Shown here: piece after piece, positions 8,842-20,569 of the stretch | Position numbering within the stretch: the stretch's first letter is position 1 | Layout: each line of letters starts with the position of its first letter | From: Flaccisagitta enflata | Lineage: Eukaryota; Chaetognatha; Sagittoidea; Aphragmophora | DNA length: 64,000 nucleotides | Direction of reading: 5' to 3' | Assembly (NCBI GenBank): GCA_965153355.1 | Contig: OZ231126.1 | Span: forward strand, 109,368,001 to 109,432,000 | Notes under the pieces: generated by a model | The model's input: only the letters and a program-made list of their open reading frames with translations | Database searches by the model: none | Told to the model about the DNA's origin: nothing | Translations under genes and position numbers: made by a program

Positions 8842-11800
8842 ATGGCAACGGGCGACGACGATCCGGAGAAGAACAAGACTCCCTCCAACCGTCAACCTCC
8901 AGATAAGCGAATGTTCAACAGCGCAAATAATTTGGACAATTGTCCCCAATATCCTAACATTGGGTTAGACATAATACGCACTCAATCAGTGCCACATAAT
9001 CTTCATGCCATACATCAAAACATAATGGCAAACGGCACTTTCGGACTGGCACGTCCTCAATCGCATGATATGTTAAATCCATTTGCATTCATGCCTATTA
9101 GAGAAGAAAATAAAAGAACAGACGAAGATAACGGAGAAATAGAGGCTCAAGATTTGCCATCTCAATCTAGGCCTCATGGTATTAATCCCTTACCACCAAT
9201 ACCATTTGAGATCCATCTAGACGAATCTACAGCTGAAGCAAAAGCATCTGCTTTGGCGTCTCAGCTCCAACAAGGAGCTAAGCCAAAATCGGGAATAATG
9301 CTGGGTAGTCACGCTACTCAGTCGCCACATGGTGAGAAGCCTGAAGAACGAGCGCACGTTTCCACTGTGGATAAAGTGGACAACAATCGTGGTCTTAATT
9401 TCGACGACGATACCGGGAACGTTTCGGCGAACGAAGCGGGGGGCGATAATGCGGCTACCGCTGACGATAATCCAGAAGAAAAAACGTCATCACTTGGAAG
9501 AAAAATAAAGTCTCTTTTTACGAAGAAGGAGCGGCCACCGTCTTCCTCATCTCGATTGGCCACCGGTTTGAACGAATTCGACGCAAGCTCCATTACGACT
9601 TCAACGCCAAAGATTACAACGGTAAATGGAAAGAGACTGAAGGGAATGGCGCACATTTTTCAAATAAGAAATCACCATGGATACCGTCTGAAGGATTTTC
9701 AAAATCGAATTAGTGCCTACATACCTTGGAGAGGTTTTACCGAAGACATTGATAGAAAATTTACTAAATTTGATTCACCAGACACTGAAAAATTGAACTT
9801 TGTTTATAGTAAATTGGGTGACTTAGCCTCACCCATTGATGAAAATGGTGAATACTATATTTTTGCCGTAAAACAATATTTAAAGGTATCAATGTGTGAA
9901 ACGTGTAAAAAGGATAAAAAATGCCAAGAAGATCACCACTTGCAAGCTCTTATAAATAACATTGATTTTTGTAAAAACATTGATAGAGAGATCACTACTC
10001 GTGACATTGATATCACTCGTGATTTTCACTTAGTATGCACGAATCCACTACCTATTTTCAATAAACATAATCAAAGTAATGAAAATTTAGTAGTACCTAA
10101 TCTGATTGTTGTACCAAGTCACGATAGCACGGCACGAGTGCTTACATTTACAAAGATGAATCTGGATGATGAATCTTTTCATGCAATGAATAAGAACTTT
10201 TTTCCGTTGGGAGAATTAACTGGTGACCCAACCAATGGATTTCAATTTAGACTTTTAGAAAAAGCCCCTGAAGGCTCCGTGATTATTCGAATCTGTCTCA
10301 TTCTTAATCATTTAGAAACTGACATTTTTCAAGCTTTAGAATCACTTATGACCTCTGGTGAACCAAGAGAGATAATATCTGATGGCGTTTTGGTTCAAAC
10401 TGTTCGACATTCTACTTATGCTCTCTTCTGTTTATTTAAAAATCTTAGACTTAAGAGAAATGTTGAACTAGATTCGGTCTTTGAATTCCGTCATTTAAGC
10501 ATGAAATTCTTCAGTGGTGATGAATTAGGAAGAGTTAAAAGCTCACTTATCCCCTTTGGGTTAATAGCCATGTTTGTAAGACTTCACGTTGAGTCTCAGA
10601 TTGATTTTGCAAAATTAAGATTAATTAATATAATCACAGAAAAACCAAACGAAGAGTTGGTTTTGGAAGGAAGTAACATATTCTTAAAAAATGATGAAAA
10701 TCGCAGTTTCGTCAGGCTGGTGAACAGTGTTCATTTTCCTCCTCTGAACATGGAGATCAACTCGGTTTTGGGTGAATTCTATTTGAATATTTCCAAAGTT
10801 CTAAATACGTTGAAAACGACAGATTTGGTTGAAATGGGTTTGCCCAATGATGTTTGTCATCGTTTAAACGTGTTGGTTCAGTCTGAGGAAGACCAGTTTT
10901 TGAGAGACCGTGGTTTGTTCATAAATGAAACTGACTCCGTTCAGGAAATGGTACTTGACATGTTTCGCGATAAAAAAACAGAAGAATTTGTCTGTCCGAC
11001 TCCTTTACCCTTTAACATTTTTCATGATTCTCAAAGGGACCGTAATTTTGATGGAAGCTTTGAATTGCCAGATTTTGAAATAAAAAGAATAAACAAAGTA
11101 GACCAAAATATACAAAAGGGCGATTCTGGGGGTGTAAATAAACATGTGTCTCAGTTAAATGTGATTGCGCCTGCTTCAATTGTAAATGAGGGGTCAAACG
11201 TGAGACAAAATGAAGATGTTTACCCTGTTAAACAGAAAAGGGTTGGGTTGAAAGAAAGAGTGATGACTGGTCAGGCTGACTTAACGCTACCTCCACCTTC
11301 ACTGCCTGCAACCACTCAGTCAAGCAGTCTGCCTCCAGTCAGCAATGTAAATTCGACCTCACATTTCAGTCATGCACCTCACTCACATTTTTCTGAACCA
11401 ATGCCTCAATGTGATTTGTCGGATTCAAATAAAAGTGAATCAAGGCTGAATGATGAGCCACCCATATATTCTTCACCAGCAAAAGACTCATCAAACGATG
11501 CTCCTGTTAATAATGAAATCAAAGGCAAGGTCAGAATATCGTTGCCACCAACGGAGCATTTGATTGAAAAGGTTTCAAGTATGACAGGTGAAGGAGAATG
11601 TAACGATTTTGATAAAAGTCGAAATTTGGGTGAGAAACTGAAGGATCAAGGACAAATTGGTGATAAAAACAACATGTCTAAGGACAACATTGATCCATCA
11701 ACTCGAGGTGCTCACTACATATCCCCTGCTCAGTTGAGATCAAACGCGATTTTTGAGTTCAAGGATCTTGATAAAAACGCAAGTGAATTAAAAGGACAGG

Positions 11801-12716
11801 GGGCGCGTCAGAAGGATAAATACAAGAGTCATAGCAAAACATGTCAAGGAGGCATACTTAGAAATAAGAAAGACATCCATCCAAATTACGACGATTTGAA
11901 TGGGATAATTGATAGCAAGAACAAAATTAAAAATGATAAAGAGTTCTTGAATACTACTTTCACTAAGGGTGATGAACGGAGAACCAGATATAACAAGGCC
12001 ATTGATGATAAAAAGTCAAAAATCACGATGGACCGTGAACTTAGGAACGCGATGCGTCCTAATGACAATCTCCCAATCTATGATAAAAGCAAAAAGTCAG
12101 AACTTTCAAAGATTGAAAAAAGTTTTAAAACGCATACAAATGATCTTTATTCCATCTGTAAAGAAAACAAGCAAAGTACAAAAACGAATTTTGATCATTC
12201 CATAAATAAAGATATACGTGATAGAAACAGGTCTTATGCAAATCAGATCAATCATCGCCGCAGCTCTAGCCAGAATATGGTGTTTGGCAGTGGCCTTTGC
12301 CCTAATAACCATCAATTGAAACCTGATAATGGGCCATTTGACTGCAATCTTTGTCACAAGCATTTTGATAATCACAAATGTTACATTTGTGAAAGTTGTG
12401 GCTATGAATTATGTTCATCTTGTTATGAGCCATTGAATTCTGGAAAAAAGTGGAAACCACGTGATAATGGCTCAAAACGCGCTCAGAGACGCCGGAAAAG
12501 CTCAAGTGAAGAAGATTCTGAAGATGACAAACAAAAGGGGCACAAACGTCACCATGGCAACCGACGTCGAAAAAATCGTAAGAATGACGGTGATGATGGT
12601 GATAGCAGTGACAATGGTGACAGTGACAGTCATAATGGAGATGACAGAGGTCAAAACGGTGATAATAGAACCAGAAGAGCAGAGAGGAATGATGATGATG
12701 ATGACGACCATCATGG

Positions 12717-12760
<44 letters not shown>

Positions 12761-13113
12761 GTGACGGTGATAGTAGTTATGATTATTACCGTGATAGTGA
12801 CTCGGATAATGGGCAGAGAAGAAGAAGAAATCGTGGTTACAATGCTGCCTTTAGCCGTCGTGTGCGCAGAAAGCAAAACAAGTTGAAGCAGAGAAAAAAT
12901 CTTCTTGAATATCGTCAGCGCCTGATGGGACCACTAAAAAAGTACAGTGTTACTGATGATTTTCAAATTTTCTATGACGACTTTCTGTTAAGGGTCAAAT
13001 TCTTTCAACTACGGCCATATGAAGCACGCATCTATCTTATCACGCACATTCAGGACGAATTCACCAGTCTCTTCGGAGGCGTGGGTTCGAATCCCACCGC
13101 TGCCACCAAGTAA
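8842..13113 (+). CDS. Large antisense ORF, Gag-like C-terminus truncated at the tRNA/LTR junction
   Basis: This single uninterrupted frame has 1,423 residues. Residues 1-250 are polar and disordered with a basic patch near the LGRKIKSLF segment. Residues 270-760 look like a folded region with mixed hydrophobics that I cannot assign. Residues 760-1150 are disordered and Lys/Asp/Ser-rich. About 1153-1197 is Cys/His-rich (CPNNH, CNLC, CESC, CSSC), resembling ZZ or C1-like zinc fingers. An Asp run (about 1283-1310) comes from a GAT microsatellite. Residues 1360-1408 resemble the start of a Ty3/Gypsy Gag capsid N-terminal domain (spaced F..F...L....FFQL pattern). The last ~16 residues are encoded by tRNA-Leu sequence, and the stop lies in the LTR, so the true 3' end is missing. 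It has no polyadenylation signal before the LTR. A host gene captured in antisense is the main alternative. Confidence 0.65.
12689..12771 (+). repeat. (GAT)n coding microsatellite
   Basis: Near-perfect GAT/GAC repeats encode an Asp run inside the large ORF. Out-of-frame readings produce the poly-Met and poly-Ile phantom frames in the same place. Confidence 0.85.
13064..13108 (-). promoter_or_regulatory. Extended tRNA-Leu primer binding site (45 nt, includes CCA)
   Basis: Read on the plus strand, this is the 3' half of a tRNA-Leu of the CUN type: the end of the anticodon stem, the variable arm with CTCTTCGGAGG, the T arm GTGGGTTCGAATCCCAC, the acceptor strand and an added CCA. It appears identical to the conserved metazoan tRNA-Leu(AAG/UAG) as I remember it. 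A 2-nt spacer separates it from the LTR, so the minus strand reads LTR-CT-TGGTGGCAGCGG, a proper primer site. Normal primer sites hold about 18 nt. The match stops at tRNA position 40. Confidence 0.88.
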
Positions 13114-13611
13114 AATGGGCTAAATTAGCTGGCTTGAGTTACTCCTATTACTGATTACTATGGTATCTTAATTATTGCTAATAATTACTAATGATTAAAG
13201 ACACGGCAGTATTTATTGTCAAATATCAGTTACCTTCTATCCAAGAAAGGTTTCGGGGCCCAGAATATGATGGATTAATTGGAGGATGACGGTCCAAAAT
13301 GAATGAATGTACAGAGGCTGGATCACCCTCACTTATATACCCTCACTACAGCAAACAGTTTAATAACAGCAATGATGAGGAAGAGGAAAGAGGAGGTTGG
13401 GCTCGTGAGCCACGTGCCTTGTCCTTCAGCACAAAACCATTATTATCAAGGACATATCATAGGTGGTCTTTGATATAGTTCACCTCTTACCCATTTACAC
13501 CAAGGACTTTACCTTGCACAATGACATATTAATTACATCTATACATGATTGATATCAGGGACATCTCTATTCATCCAGGGGTCTTCATTTATGCATAACA
13601 CAATTATATTA
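13111..13611 (-). repeat. 5' LTR (501 bp)
   Basis: This is the partner of 2747-3247. On the minus strand it supplies the promoter: GGTATATAAG at 13332-13341, about 270 nt inside the LTR. Transcription from it would run antisense through the large ORF, the PPxY gene and the acidic gene before reaching env. Confidence 0.92.
13332..13341 (-). promoter_or_regulatory. LTR TATA box
   Basis: GGTATATAAG on the minus strand sits between G-rich/C-rich short direct repeats (GAGGG flanks). It is in the U3 part of the 5' LTR and upstream of the AATAAA. Confidence 0.6.
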
Positions 13612-13668
13612 GGGGTACGGAGAAGGAGGAGGAGGAGGAGGAGAAGGAGAAGGAGGAGGAGAAATTTC
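13612..13668 (+). repeat. GGAG-rich target continuation after the LTR element
   Basis: GGGGTACGGAGAAGG followed by AGG/GAA repeats continues the minisatellite-bearing repeat interrupted at 2746. A paralogous uninterrupted arrangement (opposite strand) is at about 38600-38690: minisatellite, G-run, AAGGAGGAGGAGG. Confidence 0.7.
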
Positions 13669-14089
13669 TCCTGTGTGAAAGCATAGGTCATCAAAAAGGA
13701 TTTTGCTAAAACTGGAAGTGGTACACCATTTCGCGTCTTTTAGTGTTGTTTCGTTTCATTTAATGTCTTCCTAGACTATCAATAGTGATGAACTCAAAAT
13801 TTGCGCTAAACTCATAATTCGCGCTAAAAATGGTAAAAAATACTCTTTTAGGCTTGTCCAATACATTTCATTTGCGGAAGTAACTTGGCAAGCTCCGTTA
13901 TGAAAAAAGTTAATAAAAAAGAAAAGAATGATGTCACCATACGTGAGCACTGAGACTTTGGTCGAAAACTCCCAAGCCGGATTTTTTGCCGAAAGTTTTC
14001 CGGCCTTCAGAACAAACTTTCCGATCATAATTAGACGGTTTCAGAGACCGGCCTTGCTCAAATGCTTGTACGATGTTATATCAAATGCG
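13669..14089. other. No gene seen
   Basis: This is unique-looking AT-rich sequence. The 85-codon minus-strand frame at 13771-14028 has no recognisable feature. Confidence 0.5.
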
Positions 14090-14395
14090 TGAAGTACCCT
14101 AAAATACCCTAAAGTACTCGTAAGTACCTTTGATACCCTTATGTGCCCTTAAGTACCCTAAACTACCCTAAAGTACTCTAACATACCTTTAGTACCTAGA
14201 GTACTCTATAGTACCCTATAGTACCCTTAACTACCCTAAACTACCCTTAAATACCTAAGGTACACTAAGTACCCATAAGTACCTAAAGTACCTTTAAGTA
14301 CCCTTAAGTACCCTAAAGTACCCTAAAGTACCTGAAGTAACCTATAGAACCGTTAAGTACCCTAAAGTACCCTAAAGTACCTTTAAAATGAAGAT
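14090..14395. repeat. ~10-bp minisatellite (TACCCTAAAG)
   Basis: About 30 degenerate 9-11-bp units of TACCCTTAAG/TACCCTAAAG type lie immediately beside a divergent pair of hairpin repeats. The same association of a 10-bp array with a hairpin repeat occurs at 20048-21620. Confidence 0.85.
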
Positions 14396-14419
14396 TTAGG
14401 CTATATTTCAAAAAGGTTA

Positions 14420-14640
14420 CGTGACGGACTGCCAGACCGACCGACCGACCGACCGACCAACCGACCAACCGACCGACCAACCGACCGACCGACATAGCGG
14501 CTTCTAGAGTCGCGTTCACGCGACTAAAAAGATATGTACAGCTCCCGACTAGCTTTTTAGTTGCGGACACGCAACTCTTAAAGAGGCTTTGTCTGTCTGT
14601 CTGTTGGGCCGTTGGTTCATCCGTTGGTCCGACCATCACG
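14420..14640. repeat. Head-to-head pair of dispersed hairpin repeats
   Basis: A minus-oriented copy has a GACC/GACG tail, then hairpin AGTCGCGTTCACGCGACT at 14508-14525. It faces a plus-oriented copy with hairpin AGTTGCGGACACGCAACT at 14559-14576, then CTTAAAGAGGCTTTGTC. The two stems differ by paired changes (C-G versus T-A). Confidence 0.7.
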
Positions 14641-14668
14641 CTTGAGTTGAAAGCGAAAACGCGCATTT

Positions 14669-14822
14669 ATGAAGAAGAAGAAGAAGAAGAAGAAGAAGAA
14701 GAAGAAGAAGAAGAAGAAGAAGAAGAAGAAGAAGAAGAAGAAGAAGAAGAAGAAGAAGAAGAAGAAGAAGAAGAAGAAGAAGAAGAAGAAGAAGAAGAAG
14801 AAGAAGAAGAAGAAGAAGAAAA
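14669..14822 (+). repeat. (GAA)n microsatellite, about 50 units
   Basis: This is near-perfect GAA over about 150 bp. All homopolymeric Glu/Lys/Phe/Leu/Ser frames here are artefacts of the repeat. Confidence 0.95.
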
Positions 14823-15070
14823 AGAAAGAGATGCAGAGAGAGAAAAGAAAAAGAAGATGAAGAGAGAGAAGGAGATGAAGGGGGAAGAATTTTGAGACAC
14901 TTGAAAGGTCGGAAGCAATCAACTGTCAAACTAAAAGCGTGAGAAAATGATGATAATGACAACATTGTCAAATCCAAAGGAAGTTTAAAAATGGGTGAAA
15001 AAACATGAAAGGGCTACCAGCCACTATCTTTCCCAAAGTTCAAGTAAGGATCAAGGGCTCAAATTATAGG

Positions 15071-15161
<91 letters not shown>

Positions 15162-15162
15162 G
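15071..15162 (+). repeat. (TTG)n microsatellite, about 30 units
   Basis: Perfect TTG units. Similar (TTG)n tracts recur at 51048-51156, 58960-59011 and 63310-63408. Confidence 0.95.
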
Positions 15163-15640
15163 GGCAATTTTTGATCAGAGGCGCAGAAGCGATCAAATCG
15201 TAGAAAGCAGCACTTAGACCCCTAGGACCCATTTGGACGGCCCTCAATTTGAAGTACAATTTCATTTGTTCAGTGGATAATGATTACAGTTGAACAAAAC
15301 TTTTTGACCATAGATGAACAGTTGAGATAAGAGCTTATTTGTCATAAATGCAGTGTACTAGGCACCATATTCAACAAGGCTGTTATTATTCCCCCTCTAT
15401 TGTGGACTGGTAGGCGCGGGCAACTTTGCCAAAAGGGTTTTAAATTCAACAAGGCCGGATACACGGCACTCCAGTCGCGGACGGTTGGGCAAAATTTCAC
15501 ATACACATTCACAGACTCGCAAGGAAATCGAAAAGTGAGATTGTGTGCCAATTCTAAACTACTACTCGATGGTAGGTTTTGCCTACCTAAAACCGCCATT
15601 GACCGGTTACTTATCATTGTCTGCCAACTTACCTGCGACT
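15163..15640. other. Gene-free stretch with a repeat fragment
   Basis: 15380-15620 contains two AACAAGGC-type boundaries (CAACAAGGCTG near 15373, CAACAAGGCCGGATACACGG near 15447) and text like the left part of the ~200-bp dispersed repeat. No supported gene. Confidence 0.4.
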
Positions 15641-15641
15641 G

Positions 15642-15768
<127 letters not shown>

Positions 15769-15918
15769 TATCTCCTATCTCCCTCACATTTTTTTTTCAT
15801 TTTGTGCTGTGTGCACATTCCTTGGCATGAAAAAACAAGATAGAAAAAAAAAGAACTTAAAAGAAAATTGCTATATACAGGTAAAACGTAATGAGAATGG
15901 TTTTCTAGAGGTATTTAT

Positions 15919-16090
15919 CAACAAGGCCATATACACAGCTACCGAAGTCACGTGCGGGTGTGCAGGGTTTATATTTGTGGTCACTTGATCATTTGGGCAG
16001 GGGCTGTGAGACCAAAGACCACAAAAACCAAAAAAAGTTCAGTGTTATGGATGGACCTATGGATGGACAGACGGATGGACCGACCAACGG
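15919..16090 (+). repeat. Partial ~200-bp dispersed repeat (AACAAGGC family)
   Basis: The order is AACAAGGCCATATACACAGC, the GGTCACTTGATCATTTGGGC motif, then GTGAGACCAAAGACC and a GGAC/GGAT tail. It is collinear with 24882-25075 and 59317-59519 but lacks the terminal hairpin. Confidence 0.6.
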
Positions 16091-16224
16091 AGTGATGGAC
16101 CAACAAAGTGAGGTATAGAATCCTGCATTACAATGATATACCATTGCTTCTTGCCTTTTCTGCAAAATTTTTGTTTAAGGCCTTTAAAACAGGCATATTG
16201 CTTGTTTCTTGATTGTGGTTTTGG

Positions 16225-16600
16225 GCGCGGTCCCGGAGGGGCAGATGACCTATGATTCCACACAGGGCAATTTTTGCAATCCGGTGTTTTGTTCCCCCCC
16301 AGCCTCAAATCAGGCCTCCCAGACCCTAAATCAGGCCTCCAAGACCCCAAAGTAGGCCTCCCAGACCCCAAAGTAGGCCTCCCAGAATCCAAATTAGGCC
16401 TCCTAGATCTTAAATTGGGCCTCCCAGACCCAAGATGAGGGCTCTCCGATCCCAAATCAGGCCTCTCAGATCCTAAATCTAACCTCCCAAACCCCAAATC
16501 AGGCTTCTCAATTCCCAAATCAGGCCTCCTAGACCCAAGATTAGGCCTCTCAGATCCCAAATCAGGCCTAGATCAGGCCCTAGATCAGGCCTCCCAGACA
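16225..16600. repeat. ~20-bp minisatellite (AGGCCTCCCAGACCCCAAAT)
   Basis: About 16 degenerate units flanked by GGGGCAGATGACCTATG, the same flank as at 2410-2440. It belongs to the minisatellite-bearing family that the LTR element hit. The 167-codon minus frame is a reading of the repeat, not a gene. Confidence 0.8.
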
Positions 16601-17825
16601 AAGGCCTTGCGTATTACGTGCGTCCAAGTGCCGAAAACGGTCAAAATTGGCTTTCCCCTGGCGATCATCTGTTTCTTCAGCAGAAATTCCATTGAACGAG
16701 CTCTTTCGCGACTTTTAATTTGATGAGGAGCCATCCTTAGGGTGAGGTTGAAGTTTGTATTGATTCAGCATTGGAATCATTATTTCTAGTATGCAAATTT
16801 TGTCTCTGCTTTTGGTTTCTATGGAAACTTCATGGTCACCCTCACGATGGTCCCTGATCGATTTGAATGTTGCGCGACGGCTCATTTTACAGTTTTTAAG
16901 CAAAGGGAAAAAGTTTTGGCCAAATGCGGCACTCAGACATGTGTAACTATGGCAAAAAAAAAAAAAAAAAATTGCACAACTTTTTGATGACTCTTGCTTC
17001 ATTTACAGGAGGTTAAACTATAAACAAGGCCGGACAGTTGGGCAGGAGCCGTAATGCGAAAACCGATCGCAATTTAGAAATATTTTGTACCGACCGACAC
17101 GGCAAGGTGTAGAGTCGCGTGTCTGCGACTAAAAATCAGTGAGCATTTTAAAAAGCTTCAAAAAATCTATCAATTGAGTGGTGTCAGAACGTTGTAGCTA
17201 AAAACATTAGAAACTATGATAATATGAAGTGAAGAAGTCAATTTTGCTTACTGCCAGAAAGAGCGTGTTTGAACTGTACCTTTCAATTTCATTTAATCAT
17301 AACTTCTAAACGGATTAAGTAACAAATTTCTGCTTGACGCCATTTTGAAGAAAAAATTCTTATTTTTTTTTCCTCATGAATCTTATTTGATTTAGATCAG
17401 TATTTCTACTGATACTTAGGAAAAAAAGGAAAATTCAGATGATCGGTAAACTCACTTTGGGGAAAACAGAGTAATTGACTTCATTTTGTCATTTTCAAAC
17501 AAGTAAAGTTACAATATTCTGCTTGGTCTATTCTTATAGAATTTTTGAATATCTTTCTAATGATCACTGATTTTTTAAAGTTTACTTTACAGACAGCAAC
17601 TAGGTATGTGTTTAAAGGTATGAGCAAAATATGATATGAGCAAGATACAGTTAAAAACCTTTCTAACGAAGCCCAAAGGAACCTGATATTTTTTCGTTAC
17701 AGGCGAATTTCGCTGTAGCCATAGACAAACAATTGCTTGTAATATAGTAGCATAAACAACCATCAGAATGGTTTTGTTCATTCAGAAAGATAACATAAAG
17801 GTGTCGCGGAACAAAATAGCATATC
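16601..17825. other. Gene-free stretch with repeat fragments
   Basis: 16830-16960 (CACCCTCACGATGGTCCCTGATCGATTTG and onward) resembles 58335-58470, one end of a putative ~980-bp inverted-repeat element. A poly-A run is at 16953-16970. A reduced hairpin repeat is at 17019-17135 (hairpin AGTCGCGTGTCTGCGACT, 17113-17130). The rest is AT-rich with no supported gene. Confidence 0.5.
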
Positions 17826-17826
17826 A

Positions 17827-17892
<66 letters not shown>

Positions 17893-18245
17893 GCACGCAC
17901 GCACGCAAGCACACACTTCTGGGATCGCTTTAGTTCTCTTTCTTTCTTTCCTTTATCCTTTCACTCTTCTTTCTTTTTTTCTCTCTTTCTTTCTTTCTTT
18001 CTTTCTTTCTTCCTTTCTTTCTTTCTTTCTTTCTTTCTCTGTATCTTTCTTTCTTTTTTCCTTAGTTCCTTCCTTCCTTCCTTTCTTTCTTCCCCTCCAT
18101 GAAAAAATTCTCTCTCTTCTCCCTTTCATTCTCTGTTTATTTCTTCCTCCCTTCCTTCATTCCTTCCTTCCTTCCTTCCTTCCTTCCTTCCTTCTTTCCT
18201 TCCTTCCTTCCTTTCTTTTTTTCTATCTTTCTTTCTTTCTCTCCA
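17826..18245. repeat. (CA)n followed by TTTC/TTCC-rich microsatellite
   Basis: (CA)n covers 17826-17890. Then 17935-18245 is degenerate (TTTC)n and (TTCC)n with two copies of CTCCATGAAAAAATTC. Open frames through it are artefacts. Confidence 0.9.
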
Positions 18246-18535
18246 TGAAAAAATTCATTACACGTCAGCCATGAATATCATTTTCACTTGCAAATACTTT
18301 GTTACAGGTAGAGTTTGGAGTATTTGACCAAATCACCTAGTGGCATATAACGGAAGTATATTCTGCAGTATCTGCATACAAGAGTGCGTATAAGAGGAGT
18401 TTCCAACTTGATATACGCATTTTGACGTTTTTCAAAGTCTCCCCACTAAAACTCTGAGTTTTCATATGAAAGAAGTTTCTCTAGATGCTAGCATCTAACT
18501 GATATAACACATAACTAACTTTCTATGTAATGTAG

Positions 18536-18800
18536 TAAACAAGGTCATTAGATCTAAGTCCCGTGTGTCGGCACTTCCAAAAAATGTCAGGCAGACAGCA
18601 GACAAATTTTTTTTCTTCTCAAAAGCACTTTTTAAAAGAATTTTTACTCCTCCTTGTTTCTCCACTGCCATTCAGAGCCGTAAAAAACGCTATAAAAAGC
18701 CTTAAAAACGACTTTGTTACGGACGGACCGACCAACCGATGGACCGACCGACCGACCGACAAAGTGGCTTCTAGAATCGCATAGCAGGCGACTAAAAATG
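18536..18800 (-). repeat. Dispersed hairpin repeat, degraded copy
   Basis: AACAAGGTCATTAGATC at the left, GACGGACCGACC tail, TTCTAGAATCGC, and an imperfect hairpin before GACTAAAAAT. Confidence 0.5.
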
Positions 18801-20039
<1,239 letters not shown>

Positions 20040-20560
20040 TAATTTTTAGTCGCGTGCACGCGACTCTACAACCCGCTTTGTCCGTCGGTCGGTCGGTCGG
20101 TTGGTCGGTCGGTCGGTCGGTCACACTTTACTTTTTTTATAGATTTTATTTCTTTAAGTCATTTTTTGTCATTTTAAGTCATTCCAAGTCATTCTAAGTC
20201 ATTTTAAGTCATTCTAAGTCATTCTAAGTCATTTTAAGTCATTTTAAGTCATTATTTTCATTTTAGTCAATATATTCTTTTTCATCATTTTAAGTCATTC
20301 TAAGTCATTTAAAGTTAATTTAAGTCATTTCAAGTGATTTTAAGTCATTTCAAGTGATTTTAAGGCATTTTAAGTCATTCCAAGTCATTTTAAGTCATTA
20401 TTGTCATTTTATTCAATATAATCCTTTTCATCATTTTAAGTCATTTGAAGTCATTTGAAGTCATTTTATGTCATTATAAGTCATTATACGTCATTTTAAG
20501 TCATTTTTAGTCATTCTAAGTCATTCTCAGTCTTTTTAGTCAATATAGTCATTTCACTTT
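20040..20560 (+). repeat. Hairpin repeat followed by 10-bp array (AAGTCATTTT)
   Basis: TTTTTAG and a perfect hairpin AGTCGCGTGCACGCGACT (20048-20065) lead to CTACAACCCGCTTTGTCC, then (GGTC)n and about 40 units of a 10-bp repeat AAGTCATTTT/AAGTCATTCT. Confidence 0.8.
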
Positions 20561-20569
20561 TTATTTACA

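Larger units (their letters stand above)
2747..13611 (-). mobile_element. Complete LTR retroelement with env in sense and three genes in antisense
   Basis: Two 501-bp direct LTRs (2747-3247 and 13111-13611) bound the element. GGGG lies outside both ends (2743-2746 and 13612-13615) as a 4-bp target duplication. On the minus strand the order is 5' LTR (TATA near 13332-13341), a 2-nt spacer, a primer site complementary to tRNA-Leu, the interior, env, a purine tract and the 3' LTR. Apparently identical LTRs imply recent insertion. No minus-strand gag, protease, reverse transcriptase or integrase frame is visible, so the copy is presumably mobilised in trans. About 7.8 kb of interior carries genes on the opposite strand, two of them with introns. 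Env type, 4-bp duplication and splice-dependent env all fit Ty3/Gypsy (errantivirus-like) elements; the antisense gene block does not. Confidence 0.88.

Noticed and set aside
12955-12985. FYDD as a reverse-transcriptase catalytic motif in the large antisense ORF
   Set aside because: The surrounding residues lack any RT palm pattern, and the length before the truncation is too short. The context fits Gag capsid better.
13064-13105. A tRNA-Leu gene
   Set aside because: Only the 3' half is present, CCA is encoded, and it abuts an LTR at primer-site spacing, so it is an extended primer site and not a gene.
2747-13611. Reading the LTR element on the plus strand, with the large ORF as normal gag
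   Set aside because: Primer site complementarity, the purine tract, LTR TATA and AATAAA, and env position all require the minus strand.
14647-14977. Long poly-Glu, poly-Lys, poly-Phe, poly-Leu and poly-Ser frames
   Set aside because: All are readings of one (GAA)n microsatellite on both strands.
16057-16560. 167-residue Gly/Pro/Arg-rich minus-strand protein
   Set aside because: It is a translation of the ~20-bp minisatellite.
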